NCBI GenBank assembly: GCA_038530285.1
Contig: JBCBCY010000013.1
Location: 1-64,000 of the forward strand
Reading direction: 5' to 3'
Source: JASJAR01 sp038530285
GTDB lineage: Bacteria; Pseudomonadota; Alphaproteobacteria; Rhodobacterales; Rhodobacteraceae
DNA length: 64,000 nt
Shown here: positions 43,855-53,521 of the stretch, one piece after another
Layout of the letters: each line of letters starts with the position of its first letter
Numbering within the stretch: the first letter of the stretch is position 1
Made by a program: the position numbers and the translations under genes
Notes under the pieces: generated by a model
The model's input: only the letters and a program-made list of their open reading frames with translations
What the model was told of the DNA's origin: nothing
The model's database searches: none

Positions 43855-43934
43855 CAGGCGACCCCTCCTCCTCCCTGGGTCCCTGTATAAGGCGGCGGCA
43901 CCTTCCTCCTCCCTGGTGCCGCCGCACCTTTTTT
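43855..43934 (+). ncRNA. Twin-hairpin CCUCCUCCC small RNA (CcsR/cuckoo type)
   Basis: Two successive hairpins each show CCTCCTCCC in the loop. Hairpin 1: stem CAGG-(c)-GACCC / GGGTC-CCTG (43855-43885) with the motif at 43867-43875. Hairpin 2: 11-bp stem GCGGCGGCACC / GGTGCCGCCGC (43892-43925) with the motif at 43905-43913. A T6 run at 43929-43934 ends the RNA. Paired loop-exposed CCUCCUCCC motifs define the CcsR (conserved CCUCCUCCC-motif stress-induced) RNAs of Rhodobacter and the related cuckoo RNAs of alphaproteobacteria. The motif is complementary to purine-rich ribosome sites. The 5' end is not certain; the known Rhodobacter set sits beside a DUF1127 gene, which is not seen here. Confidence 0.82.
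43892..43934 (+). terminator. Terminator hairpin of the CCUCCUCCC small RNA
   Basis: The 11-bp GC-rich second hairpin followed by ACC and six T is a standard intrinsic terminator; it doubles as the second motif-bearing hairpin of the RNA. Confidence 0.8.
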
Positions 43935-44022
43935 AAAGCGCAGTTAACCCGGCCATACATATAGCTATGTGCACATGATTTTGGTGGCCGTCTGGCGACG
44001 CAGACGCCCGACCCCGCGAAGG

Positions 44023-46377
44023 TCAAAACGGAACGTCAGAGGCCCCGTCAGCAGAGCGGATGAACTTGGCGACGACCTTTTTGGACCCCGCCTTGTCAAA
44101 CTCGATATCGAGCTTGTCACCTTCGACGCCCATCACTTCGCCATAGCCGAATTTGTCATGAAAGACGCGGTCACCCTCGGCAAAGGACGACACGGCATTC
44201 GTGTCAATCACCATGTTTCGGCTTTCGCGCGGCTGGCCTAGCCCGTGCCCCTGGCGGGCCTGCAGGCGTTTCCAGCCCGGCGAGTTATAAACGTCCGCCC
44301 GGGCCGCCTTTTCGGTCAGATCAGACTGGCCGAACCCGCCGCCGGCGGGCATCCCACCGTGCATTCCAGGCGGTGACAGGACATCCACATGGGCTTGCGG
44401 CAATTCATCGATAAAGCGCGATGCCATCTGCGACTGCCATTGCCCGTAGACCTGCCGGTTTTGCGCGAATGAGATCGTGCAAATCTCTTCGGCCCGCGTA
44501 ATCCCGACGTACGCCAGCCTGCGCTCTTCTTCGAGGCCTTTCAGGCCGGTCTCATCCATCGACCGCTGCGAAGGGAATAACCCGTCTTCCCACCCCGGTA
44601 GGAAGACGGCCGGAAACTCCAGCCCCTTGGCGGCATGCAACGTCATGATCGAGATCTTTTCTTCGTCATCCTCGGAATTGTTGTCCATCACCAGGCTGAC
44701 ATGTTCCAAAAACCCTTGCAGGTTTTCAAACCCTTCCAGCGCGCGCACCAGTTCTTTCAGGTTTTCCAACCGGCCCGGCGCTTCGGGGGTTTTGTCGTTT
44801 TGCCAATGGGTGGTGTAGCCGCTTTCATCCAGCACGATCTCGGCAATCTCGATATGGCTGATCTTGGCGTCGCGGACCATTGCGTGCCAGCGCGCCAGCC
44901 CATCGACCAGCTTTTGCAGCTCGACCGCGCCCTTGCCGCCGAGACCCTTGGCCGCCAGCAACAGCCGTGCGCCTTCGGCCAGGGGCACACCGTTCGAACG
45001 CGCCATCATCTGGATTTTCTGCTGGGCCTTGTCGCCGAGGCCGCGTTTGGGTGTGTTGACCACACGTTCAAACGCCAGATCGTCTTCGGGGCTGACCGAC
45101 AACCGGAAATAAGCCATCGCATCACGGATCTCCATGCGTTCGTAAAACCGCGGGCCGCCAATCACGCGGTAGGGCAAACCGATCGTCAAGAACCGGTCTT
45201 CAAAGGCGCGCATCTGGTGGGACGCGCGCACAAGGATCGCCATGTCATCCAGGCTCAGGGGGTCCATCCCCCGGGTGCCGCCCTGCATCGCTTCGACTTC
45301 TTCGCCGATCCAGCGGGCTTCTTCCTCGCCGTCCCAATGGCCGATCAGGCGGACTTTCTCGCCGTCGTTCTTGTCGGTGAACAGCGTCTTGCCCAGCCGG
45401 TCCTTGTTACCATCGATGATACCGGACGCGGCCGCAAGGATATGCGGGGTCGAGCGGTAGTTCTGTTCCAGCCTTATGACTTTCGCGCCTGGAAAATCGG
45501 TTTCAAACCGCAGGATGTTGCCCACTTCCGCACCGCGCCAGCCATAGATCGACTGATCGTCATCGCCCACACAGCAGACATTCTTGTGGGCCTGCCCCAG
45601 CAGCCGCAGCCAAAGGTATTGGGCCACGTTGGTGTCTTGATACTCGTCGACCAGAATGTATCGGAACCAACGCTGGTACTGCGCCAGCACGTCGTCGTGG
45701 TCGCGGAAGATCGTCAGAACGTGCAACAAAAGATCACCGAAATCGACCGCATTGAGCGTTTTCAGCCGCTCTTGATAGGCCGCGTAAAGCTCGACCCCGC
45801 GCTGATTGAAGGCCGCTGCTTCGGCGGTGGGCACCTTGTCGGGCGTCCATGCGCGGTTCTTCCAGCCATCAATGATGTGGGCCAGTTGACGCGCGGGCCA
45901 GCGCTTTTCGTCAATATCAGCCGCAACCACCAGCTGCTTTAGAAGCCGCACCTGGTCATCGGTGTCCAAAATCGTGAAGTTTGACTTCAGCCCCACAAGT
46001 TCGGCGTGCCGGCGCAACAGTTTCACACAGATCGCGTGGAATGTGCCCAACCAGGGCATTCCCTCGACCGCTTGACCCAAAAGCCCGGCCACTCGGTTTT
46101 TCATCTCGCGCGCGGCCTTGTTGGTGAAGGTCACCGCCAAAACCTCATTCGGGCGGGCCGTGCCCGTGCCCAGCAAATGCGCGATCCGCGTCGTCAACGC
46201 CTTGGTTTTGCCGGTGCCAGCGCCCGCCAGCATCAGCACAGGGCCTTCTAGCGCCTCGACCGCTTCGCGCTGGGGCGGATTGAGCCCATCCATGTAGGGG
46301 GCAACCCGGGCGGCCACGGCACGCTGGGACAACGGAACGGAGGCTTCGAACGCCTCTTCTTCAGAAAAGCTCGACAT
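44023..46377 (-). CDS. UvrD/PcrA-type DNA helicase
   Basis: A 784-residue superfamily 1A helicase, 3'-5', for nucleotide-excision and mismatch repair and for removing blocked proteins. I use the ATG at 46377 (M-S-S-F-S-E-E-E); the frame is open 44 codons further but overlaps the divergent promoter region. Motif I: A-G-A-G-T-G-K-T at 51-58; motif II: V-D-E-Y-Q-D-T-N; motif III: V-G-D-D-D-Q-S-I-Y-G-W-R-G-A; motif V: M-T-L-H-A-A-K-G-L-E-F; motif VI: Y-V-G-I-T-R-A. The C-terminal tudor-like part (V-F-H-D-K-F-G-Y-G-E-V) is the RNA-polymerase-binding element of PcrA/UvrD. Confidence 0.96.
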   Translation of the reverse strand: MSSFSEEEAFEASVPLSQRAVAARVAPYMDGLNPPQREAVEALEGPVLMLAGAGTGKTKALTTRIAHLLGTGTARPNEVLAVTFTNKAAREMKNRVAGLLGQAVEGMPWLGTFHAICVKLLRRHAELVGLKSNFTILDTDDQVRLLKQLVVAADIDEKRWPARQLAHIIDGWKNRAWTPDKVPTAEAAAFNQRGVELYAAYQERLKTLNAVDFGDLLLHVLTIFRDHDDVLAQYQRWFRYILVDEYQDTNVAQYLWLRLLGQAHKNVCCVGDDDQSIYGWRGAEVGNILRFETDFPGAKVIRLEQNYRSTPHILAAASGIIDGNKDRLGKTLFTDKNDGEKVRLIGHWDGEEEARWIGEEVEAMQGGTRGMDPLSLDDMAILVRASHQMRAFEDRFLTIGLPYRVIGGPRFYERMEIRDAMAYFRLSVSPEDDLAFERVVNTPKRGLGDKAQQKIQMMARSNGVPLAEGARLLLAAKGLGGKGAVELQKLVDGLARWHAMVRDAKISHIEIAEIVLDESGYTTHWQNDKTPEAPGRLENLKELVRALEGFENLQGFLEHVSLVMDNNSEDDEEKISIMTLHAAKGLEFPAVFLPGWEDGLFPSQRSMDETGLKGLEEERRLAYVGITRAEEICTISFAQNRQVYGQWQSQMASRFIDELPQAHVDVLSPPGMHGGMPAGGGFGQSDLTEKAARADVYNSPGWKRLQARQGHGLGQPRESRNMVIDTNAVSSFAEGDRVFHDKFGYGEVMGVEGDKLDIEFDKAGSKKVVAKFIRSADGASDVPF

Positions 46378-46488
46378 GACTTGCAATCTAGCCCGGGGTT
46401 TGCCGGATGGAAAGGTTTCGTTCGCGCTCTGTTCTATCGCGTCACCGGAAGGCTTGCGACTGGGTGAGCCCCCTTTCATAAGGTGTTG

Positions 46489-47625
46489 ATGACGCTTGAT
46501 ATGACCCATCCGTCGCTCAGCGACTTGGCCCGGCGCGCGAAACGGCGTTTGCCGTGGTTTGTGTGGGAATATCTCGACAGTGGCACAGGTGAGGACACCG
46601 CGCGTGATCTAAACCGGATCGCTCTCGACGCCGTGCGGCTGCGCCCCGATGTCCTGAAAGGCCCGCGTGAGACTGATCTGGCGACCCCCTTTCTGGGCGA
46701 CACCTGGGCGATGCCGGTGGGTGTGGCGCCTGTGGGCATGTCGGGGCTGATCTGGCCACAGGGCGAGAGGACCATCGCCAAAGCGGCGACAGCGGCCGGG
46801 GTGCCTTACTGTTTGTCCACCGTCGCGTCGATGACCCCAGAGGAAGTCGGCCCCCACACCGACGGGCGCGGTTGGTATCAGCTTTATCCGCCCGGTGACC
46901 CGGACATTCGCCGTGATATGCTGGCCCGCGCCTGGGGGGCGGGGTTTCGAACGCTGGTCTTGACGGCGGATGTGGCCGTGGCCAGTCGGCGTGAGCGGCT
47001 GCGACGCGCGGGCATTTCCAACCCAATGAAGATGACACCGAAAGTGGTGATAGATGCCGCCCTGCATCCTGCCTGGGCTTTGGCTACGGCCAGCCACGGG
47101 ATTCCGCGCCTGAAAACACTGGAAAAATACGCCGAAATCGCGACCTCGCGGCCAGGGACATCGCACATTGGCTATCTGCTGCGCTGCGTGCCCGACATCG
47201 ATTACGTCAAGGCGCTGCGCGACGAATGGCAGGGCAACCTTGTGGTCAAAGGGGTGCTGGACGCTGAAGCAGCTGCCGCCCTGCCCGGTCTGGGCGTCGA
47301 CGCGGTCTGGGTGTCAAACCATGGCGGACGACAGTTTGACGGCGCGCCTGCCGGTTTGGATGTGCTGCCCAGCCTGCGCGCTGCCCTGCCCGACACACCG
47401 CTGATCTATGACGGTGGGATCGCCTCGGGCACCGACATCCTGCGCGCCCTCGCGCTGGGGGCCGATTTCACCTTTGTGGGCCGCGCCCCGCATTATGGGT
47501 TGGCGGCGTTTGGGCCGCGCGGCGTGGCGCATGTGTTCGAAATTCTCAAAGCCTCGATCGAGGCCGATCTTGGCCAGATGGCGCTGACCCGCCCGGTGGA
47601 AACGCGCGGCCGGACCATCGGTTAG
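46489..47625 (+). CDS. FMN-dependent alpha-hydroxy-acid oxidase/dehydrogenase (LldD family)
   Basis: A 378-residue (beta/alpha)8 flavoenzyme oxidising L-2-hydroxyacids such as L-lactate. The start ATG at 46489 has AAGG six nt upstream. FMN and active-site motifs: P-V-G-V-A-P-V-G-M-S-G near 77, the segment L-S-T-V-A-S, Q-L-Y-P-P-G-D, and the catalytic His in S-N-H-G-G-R-Q at about 276, followed by D-G-G-I-A-S-G-T-D. The exact substrate (lactate, mandelate, glycolate) cannot be told from sequence. Divergent from the helicase gene. Confidence 0.9.
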   Translation: MTLDMTHPSLSDLARRAKRRLPWFVWEYLDSGTGEDTARDLNRIALDAVRLRPDVLKGPRETDLATPFLGDTWAMPVGVAPVGMSGLIWPQGERTIAKAATAAGVPYCLSTVASMTPEEVGPHTDGRGWYQLYPPGDPDIRRDMLARAWGAGFRTLVLTADVAVASRRERLRRAGISNPMKMTPKVVIDAALHPAWALATASHGIPRLKTLEKYAEIATSRPGTSHIGYLLRCVPDIDYVKALRDEWQGNLVVKGVLDAEAAAALPGLGVDAVWVSNHGGRQFDGAPAGLDVLPSLRAALPDTPLIYDGGIASGTDILRALALGADFTFVGRAPHYGLAAFGPRGVAHVFEILKASIEADLGQMALTRPVETRGRTIG

Positions 47626-47692
47626 GGCGCCTCAAATCTGCCGCAAACACCCGGCAGTTTGGCACCAAAGATTGCTGCCAGGGATTGATCAG

Positions 47693-48835
47693 ATGAGCAA
47701 CGAACCGGACCTTTCGCCCCAAGAAGGGGCGGATGCATTGTTTTCATTGATAAATGACGTGACCAAGGCGACCGAAGACGGCGACCTGGGCCGCCTTGAA
47801 GACCTCATCGACCAAATGCAGATGATCGCCAACCAGACCGGGGTGGATGTTCCGGGTATGGCTGGCCAGATTGAGCGACTGAAACGTCAATCCAGGCAAG
47901 CCAAGACGCATTTTGCAAACACCGATGCCGCGCTCTGGGCCGGTGATCTTCAGCGCGCGGAGCACTTGGCGCTGTCAGGCCCGCCCTTCGACCTTGCGAC
48001 GTTGAACATGGTGGATGAAGCGCGATCGCAAGACGCGGGGTATGACGAAGACCCCGAGTTGGACGCCATGGGGCTGACCTTCGATCTGGCGGATTTTGCC
48101 GCCGATCTTGGGGTGGAATTCGAACCCGGCGGCTTGATCGATCCGCCTGATCTTTTTGCCGACCTTGCTGCGGGCTTGCCTGGCGCGCTGGATATGCTGA
48201 TTGATACAGATGCCGACCTCAACACGCCGTCTGGCCCGGCCCGCCACACGGCTCTTTTGGCTGCCCTGGATGCGCCCGGGCGCACCGCCCAAACACTGGA
48301 ACGGCTCATCGCGGCCGGAGCTGACCCAAAGGTCATTCATGCCGAGGGCGATAATACGATTTCCTGGGCGATGGGGTATCACCATCCCGAAACGGTCAAC
48401 GAAAAGAGCGAAGCGGACCTGATTGCCTGCCTTGTGGCCCATGGCGCCAATGTGAACCACTCGGTCGCGGGTCAGATCACGGCACTTCAACGTGGCATTT
48501 TGCAAGCCGGCGCGCCGCAAGTGGCCGCGCTGCTCGCGGTGGGTGCCGACCAAACGGTCGACATGGCAAGCGACTTTCATCCCGAAATTCTGGCTTCGGT
48601 CACGACCGTGATGCTGGCGGCGGCCAAACCCGACGTGCTGCGGTTGCTGTTGGACTACGGCGCTGACGCGGCGCGTCCGGATGCGACGGGCCGCATACCG
48701 CTTGATTTCGTCAAGCAACAGGCCGAGGCCGCGCGCGACCGGGTTGATCTTGACGACGACTGGACTGTTGACCACGCCGAGGCGCTGGAAATCTCGCTGG
48801 GCATACTTGAACGCCACCTCAACCAGGCCGGTTAG
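47693..48835 (+). CDS. Ankyrin-repeat-like protein
   Basis: A 380-residue protein from the ATG at 47693 (M-S-N-E-P-D-L), with AGGGA upstream. The N-terminal 80 residues are acidic and helical. From about residue 165, ankyrin-type helices are visible: L-E-R-L-I-A-A-G-A-D-P, L-I-A-C-L-V-A-H-G-A-N-V-N, V-A-A-L-L-A-V-G-A-D and V-L-R-L-L-L-D-Y-G-A-D-A-A-R-P-D. No signal peptide. Such repeats bind other proteins; the partner is unknown. It lies 67 nt after the hydroxyacid oxidase and may be co-transcribed with it. Confidence 0.8.
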   Translation: MSNEPDLSPQEGADALFSLINDVTKATEDGDLGRLEDLIDQMQMIANQTGVDVPGMAGQIERLKRQSRQAKTHFANTDAALWAGDLQRAEHLALSGPPFDLATLNMVDEARSQDAGYDEDPELDAMGLTFDLADFAADLGVEFEPGGLIDPPDLFADLAAGLPGALDMLIDTDADLNTPSGPARHTALLAALDAPGRTAQTLERLIAAGADPKVIHAEGDNTISWAMGYHHPETVNEKSEADLIACLVAHGANVNHSVAGQITALQRGILQAGAPQVAALLAVGADQTVDMASDFHPEILASVTTVMLAAAKPDVLRLLLDYGADAARPDATGRIPLDFVKQQAEAARDRVDLDDDWTVDHAEALEISLGILERHLNQAG

Positions 48836-48905
48836 CCCCTGCCACCTTGTGCCCCGGCCACGCGAGCGCTAACCATGCTGCAATTGCGAAATGCGGGACA
48901 ATGTG

Positions 48906-51900
48906 ATGGCCGAGTTCAAGAAAATCCTCATTGCCAACCGGGGCGAGATTGCCATCCGCGTGATGCGCGCGGCCAACGAGATGGGCAAAGCGACCGTCGC
49001 GGTCTACGCCGAGGAAGACAAGCTGTCGCTGCACCGGTTCAAGGCCGACGAAGCCTATAAGATCGGGGACGGCCTTGGCCCCGTTGAAGCCTATCTGTCC
49101 ATCGAAGAGATCATTCGCGTCGCCAAACTGTCCGGCGCGGATGCGGTGCACCCCGGCTATGGGTTGTTGTCGGAAAACCCCGGGCTGGTGGATGCCTGCG
49201 ACGCCGCCGGTATCACCTTCATTGGGCCCAAGGCCGAAACCATGCGGGCACTGGGGGACAAAGCATCGGCCCGCGAAGTCGCGATCAAGGCCGGCGTGCC
49301 GGTGATCCCGGCGACTGAGGTTCTGGGCGACGACATGAAGAAGGTCGCCGAACAAGCCAAAGAGGTCGGCTATCCTTTGATGCTCAAAGCGTCCTGGGGG
49401 GGCGGTGGGCGCGGGATGCGGCCCATCCATGGCCCCGACGAGCTGGAAGAGAAAGTGCTGGAAGGCCGCCGCGAGGCCGAAGCCGCATTCGGCAACGGCG
49501 AGGGGTATCTTGAAAAGATGATCCAGCGCGCGCGCCATGTCGAAGTGCAGATCCTTGGGGATGCACATGGCAACATCTACCACCTGTGGGAGCGTGATTG
49601 TTCGGTTCAGCGGCGCAACCAGAAGGTCGTGGAACGCGCCCCTGCTCCCTATCTGTCAGGCGCCCAGCGTGAGAAAATCTGCAATCTTGGCAAGAAGATC
49701 GCCGAGGAAGTGAATTACGAATGCGCCGGCACCATCGAGTTCCTGATGGATATGGACACCGGCGAGTTCTACTTCATCGAAGTGAACCCCCGCGTGCAGG
49801 TCGAACATACCGTGACCGAGGAAGTCACCGGGATTGATATTGTCCAGGCCCAGATCAAGATTGCCGAAGGCAAATCCCTGACCGAAGCCACCGGCACCGC
49901 CAGCCAGTATGACGTGCAGCTCAATGGGCACGCGATCCAGTGCCGCGTGACGACCGAAGACCCCACCAACAATTTCATCCCGGATTATGGCCGGATCACC
50001 ACGTACCGCTCGGCCACCGGCATGGGCATCCGGCTGGATGGGGGGACGGCCTATTCGGGTGCGGTGATCACGCGCTACTACGACAGCTTGCTGGAAAAGG
50101 TGACAGCCTGGGCGCCCACACCCGAAGCTGCGATTTCGCGGATTGACCGGGCCTTGCGCGAATTCCGCATTCGCGGCGTGGCCACCAACATCACCTTCGT
50201 CGAAAACCTTCTAAAGCACCCGATGTTTCTGTCGAACGAATACCATACCAAGTTCATCGACGAAACGCCGGAGCTGTTCGAATTCAAGGCGCGCCGCGAC
50301 CGGGCCACGAAAATCCTGACATATATCGCCGACATCACGATCAACGGGCACCCCGAAGTGATCGGCCGGGCCGAGCCGCGCGAAGATGCGCGCGACCCCA
50401 AGCCCCCGGCCCTGCGTCAGGCCACACCGCCTTCGGGCACGAAAAACCTGCTGGATGATCTGGGGCCCAAGGCCTTTTCTGAATGGATGAAGGACCAGCC
50501 CCAGGTCCTGATGACCGACACGACCATGCGCGATGGGCACCAATCGCTTTTGGCAACGCGGATGCGGTCAATCGACATGATCAAGGTGGCCCCCACGTAT
50601 GCGGCGAACCTGCCGCAGATGTTCTCGATGGAATGTTGGGGCGGCGCGACCTTCGATGTGGCCTATCGCTTCTTGCAGGAATGCCCCTGGCAGCGGTTGC
50701 GTGAAATCCGCGCCGCGATGCCCAATATCCTGACACAGATGCTTCTGCGCGGCGCCAACGGCGTGGGCTATACGAACTACCCCGACAATGTCGTCAAAGC
50801 CTTTGTGCCTCAGGCCGCCGACACGGGCATCGACATTTTCCGCGTGTTCGACAGCCTCAACTGGGTCGAAAACATGCGCGTCGCGATGGAAGCGGTGCTG
50901 GAAACCAACCGGCTGTGCGAGGGCACGATCTGTTATACCGGCGATCTTGGGAACCCTGATCGGTCAAAGTATGACCTGAAGTACTACGTCTCGATGGCCA
51001 AGGAACTGGAAGCCGCAGGCGCCCATATTCTGGGGCTCAAAGACATGGCGGGGCTGTTGAAACCCGCCGCCGCGCGCGTCTTGGTGCGCGCCTTGAAAGA
51101 TGAAGTCGGCCTGCCCATTCACTTTCACACCCATGACACCGCGGGCATCGCGTCAGGCACCATTCTGGCCGCCGCCGAAGCCGGGGTCGACGCGGTCGAC
51201 TGCGCGATGGACGCGCTGTCGGGCAACACGTCGCAGGCGACGCTGGGCACGGTCGTCGAAGCGCTGGCGGGCGGGGAACGCGACACGGGGCTGAATATCG
51301 GGGCGATCCGCGAGATTTCCAACTATTGGGAAAACGTCCGCGAATTCTATGCGGCCTTCGAATCCGGCATGCAGTCCCCCGCGTCCGAGGTCTACTTGCA
51401 CGAAATGCCCGGCGGGCAGTTCACCAACCTAAAAGCCCAGGCCCGTTCGCTGGGCCTGGAGGAACGTTGGCACGAAGTGGCCGAGATGTACGCCGAAGTG
51501 AACCGGATGTTCGGGGATATCGTGAAGGTCACACCGTCATCCAAAGTTGTCGGTGACATGGCGCTGATGATGGTCAGTCAGGGTTTGACGCGCGCCGACG
51601 TGGAAGACCCCAAGCGCGAAGTGAGCTTCCCCGACAGTGTGGTCGACATGCTGAAAGGCAACCTCGGCCAACCCCCGGGCGGCTGGCCCAAACCGATCCA
51701 GAAAAAAGCGCTGAAGGGCGACAAACCCTTCACCAACCGGCCGGGCGAACATGCAGACCCGGTTGATCTGGAACAGGCGCGCGCCGAAGTGTCCGAAAAG
51801 CTCGGCGGGGCGGAAATCGACCAGGAAGACCTGATGGGATATCTGATGTATCCCAAGGTTTTCACCGATTACCGCGCGCGCCACGACACCTATGGCCCCG

Positions 51901-52349
51901 TGCGCACCCTGCCCACCAAGACGTTCTTTTACGGCATGGAAGCTGGCGACGAGATCGCCGCTGAGATCGATCCGGGCGTGACGCTCGAAATCCGGATGCA
52001 GGCCATCGGCGAGACCCACGAAGACGGGCTTGCGCGGGTGTTTTTCGAATTGAACGGTCAGCCGCGCGTGATCCGTGTGCCCGACCGGGCCGCGGCCGTG
52101 TCAACGGAAATCCGTCCCAAGGCCGAACTTGGCAACGACAAACACCTCGGCGCGCCGATGCCGGGTGTCATTGCGTCTGTGGGGGCCGTCGCGGGGGCTG
52201 AGATCAAGGCCGGCGATCTCTTGTTGACCATCGAAGCGATGAAAATGGAAACCGGGCTTCATGCGGAAGCCGACGGTGTGATCAAGGCGGTTCACGTCAC
52301 GCCGGGCGCGCAAATCGACGCCAAGGACCTGCTGATCGAGTTCGAATAG
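48906..52349 (+). CDS. pyc: Pyruvate carboxylase
   Basis: A 1147-residue biotin enzyme converting pyruvate, bicarbonate and ATP to oxaloacetate, the main anaplerotic route in many Rhodobacteraceae. I use the ATG at 48906 (M-A-E-F-K-K-I-L-I-A-N-R-G-E-I-A); an ATG five codons upstream is also possible. Biotin carboxylase domain (about 1-455) with G-G-G-G-R-G-M-R; carboxyltransferase TIM barrel (about 530-810) with T-T-M-R-D-G-H-Q-S and the metal-binding H-T-H-D-T; C-terminal BCCP with the biotinyl Lys in E-A-M-K-M at about 1112. All domains are in one chain, as in alpha4 enzymes. Confidence 0.98.
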   Translation: MAEFKKILIANRGEIAIRVMRAANEMGKATVAVYAEEDKLSLHRFKADEAYKIGDGLGPVEAYLSIEEIIRVAKLSGADAVHPGYGLLSENPGLVDACDAAGITFIGPKAETMRALGDKASAREVAIKAGVPVIPATEVLGDDMKKVAEQAKEVGYPLMLKASWGGGGRGMRPIHGPDELEEKVLEGRREAEAAFGNGEGYLEKMIQRARHVEVQILGDAHGNIYHLWERDCSVQRRNQKVVERAPAPYLSGAQREKICNLGKKIAEEVNYECAGTIEFLMDMDTGEFYFIEVNPRVQVEHTVTEEVTGIDIVQAQIKIAEGKSLTEATGTASQYDVQLNGHAIQCRVTTEDPTNNFIPDYGRITTYRSATGMGIRLDGGTAYSGAVITRYYDSLLEKVTAWAPTPEAAISRIDRALREFRIRGVATNITFVENLLKHPMFLSNEYHTKFIDETPELFEFKARRDRATKILTYIADITINGHPEVIGRAEPREDARDPKPPALRQATPPSGTKNLLDDLGPKAFSEWMKDQPQVLMTDTTMRDGHQSLLATRMRSIDMIKVAPTYAANLPQMFSMECWGGATFDVAYRFLQECPWQRLREIRAAMPNILTQMLLRGANGVGYTNYPDNVVKAFVPQAADTGIDIFRVFDSLNWVENMRVAMEAVLETNRLCEGTICYTGDLGNPDRSKYDLKYYVSMAKELEAAGAHILGLKDMAGLLKPAAARVLVRALKDEVGLPIHFHTHDTAGIASGTILAAAEAGVDAVDCAMDALSGNTSQATLGTVVEALAGGERDTGLNIGAIREISNYWENVREFYAAFESGMQSPASEVYLHEMPGGQFTNLKAQARSLGLEERWHEVAEMYAEVNRMFGDIVKVTPSSKVVGDMALMMVSQGLTRADVEDPKREVSFPDSVVDMLKGNLGQPPGGWPKPIQKKALKGDKPFTNRPGEHADPVDLEQARAEVSEKLGGAEIDQEDLMGYLMYPKVFTDYRARHDTYGPVRTLPTKTFFYGMEAGDEIAAEIDPGVTLEIRMQAIGETHEDGLARVFFELNGQPRVIRVPDRAAAVSTEIRPKAELGNDKHLGAPMPGVIASVGAVAGAEIKAGDLLLTIEAMKMETGLHAEADGVIKAVHVTPGAQIDAKDLLIEFE

Positions 52350-52432
52350 CCCAAGTTTCGCCACAGTTCAGGGCAGATTTCGCCAAGGCTGTCGAGTTCC
52401 CTACGCAAAACATGGTGAATGGGACGAAAGAC

Positions 52433-52975
52433 ATGAACGCGAAATTGATCCGCCTGGTGGTGATCGCTGGCGTCGCTGGTGCGGCCTGGCTTTGGGGCGA
52501 TGCCGATACCTCCGCCCGGTCCGGCGACCCCGTCGTAGAATTTGCACCAGGCGATCAGGTGATGGGGGCCGCACAAGCCGCTGCACAAAGCCACCTGCCC
52601 AAGTTCTTAGAGGCCGCGTTGAGTGACACCGGTCAAAGCAAGCCTGACACATTGGTCAAGGTGGCCTTCCCGGTGGACGATCCCAACGGCTCGGACATGG
52701 GCGTGGAAGTGATATGGGTCGGCCCGTTTGCGCGGACCGTCGATGGATTTAGCGGTCTTCTGGCCAACGAGCCTGTGGCGATGCCAGGCTACCATGCCGG
52801 ATCCAGCGTCACTTTTGACGAAGACATGATCCGCGACTGGATCCTTCCTGGACCCGACGGGCGCGCCTGGGGCCACTACACCACCCGAGTGATTGCGGCC
52901 CAAAGCCAGGATGAAAACTTCCAGGCGATGATTTCACAAATCCTCATGCCAGACCCCGCACCGAAGGAATGGTGA
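52433..52975 (+). CDS. DUF2314 exported protein
   Basis: A 180-residue protein; I prefer the ATG at 52433 (M-N-A-K-L-I-R-L-V-V-I), which begins a signal/anchor helix, over the in-frame ATG seven codons earlier. The conserved DUF2314 core is visible: V-K-V-A-F-P-V-D-D, M-G-V-E-V-I-W-V-G-P-F, S-G-L-L-A-N-E-P, and V-T-F-D-E-D-M-I-R-D-W. Function of the family is unknown. Located 83 nt after pyc. Confidence 0.82.
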   Translation: MNAKLIRLVVIAGVAGAAWLWGDADTSARSGDPVVEFAPGDQVMGAAQAAAQSHLPKFLEAALSDTGQSKPDTLVKVAFPVDDPNGSDMGVEVIWVGPFARTVDGFSGLLANEPVAMPGYHAGSSVTFDEDMIRDWILPGPDGRAWGHYTTRVIAAQSQDENFQAMISQILMPDPAPKEW

Positions 52976-53053
52976 GAAATGAGTGCGGCGGCGTCCGCAT
53001 TTTTCGCTTGCGGTAGCACGCGGAGATTACTATCTCCCATGCACCCAATGGAT

Positions 53054-53128
53054 GCGGGCGTAGCTCAGGGGTAGAGCATTACCTTGCCAAGGTAAGGGTC
53101 GTGAGTTCGAATCTCATCGCCCGCTCCA
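53054..53128 (+). tRNA. tRNA-Gly (GCC)
   Basis: A complete cloverleaf: 7-bp acceptor stem GCGGGCG/CGCCCGC, D-arm GCTC-AGGGGTA-GAGC, anticodon stem TTACC/GGTAA with loop TTGCCAA (anticodon GCC), T-loop GTTCGAATC, and an encoded CCA at 53126-53128. No repeat of its 3' end is seen nearby, so there is no evidence of an integration site. Confidence 0.97.
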
Positions 53129-53521
53129 ATTTAAGAAAGCCTTATAGTCAGTTAGCCTAGCCACCTCGCCGAGGGGGGGGGCGGGCACCTTCAGACCGGG
53201 GTTTTGTCGGAAGGCTTAGAGCTAAAACCCCTTCGATTCTGCCGTCGCACCACGCTCAGGCGCTGCTAAAGAACTTGGCAGGCGCCGTGCCTGTCAGGGT
53301 GCCTTTCGTCTGAACCAGGCCTGCGCGGCACCAGCGAAATCGCAGTCTGGCTGCTGCATGACGTGTGGCCCTTTACCAGCATGACCCAATATTCCGCGAA
53401 GGTGCGAACGTCTTTCGGGTGGGGCCGACTTTGGAAGGAACTTTTGAACGAATGGGCGATAGGAGTTGCCGCGGGCAGGGTTTGCCTTATCAAGTCCGTC
53501 AAAACCTGAAAAAGAAGTCTC
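53129..53521. other. Gene-free stretch between tRNA-Gly and the desaturase
   Basis: A 393-nt interval. It has a run of nine G at about 53172-53180 and a short CAGGC/GCCTG hairpin near 53278-53296. An 85-codon minus-strand frame crosses it but has no recognisable motif or ribosome site. I see no RNA gene or convincing promoter. Confidence 0.6.

Noticed and set aside
43753..43890. Short plus-strand frame of about 45 codons (M-H-L-L-H-S-S) running into the small RNA
   Set aside because: No ribosome site, ends inside the RNA structure, and is not DUF1127-like.
53126..53128. tRNA-Gly as an integration site
   Set aside because: No direct repeat of the tRNA 3' end and no integrase found in the window.
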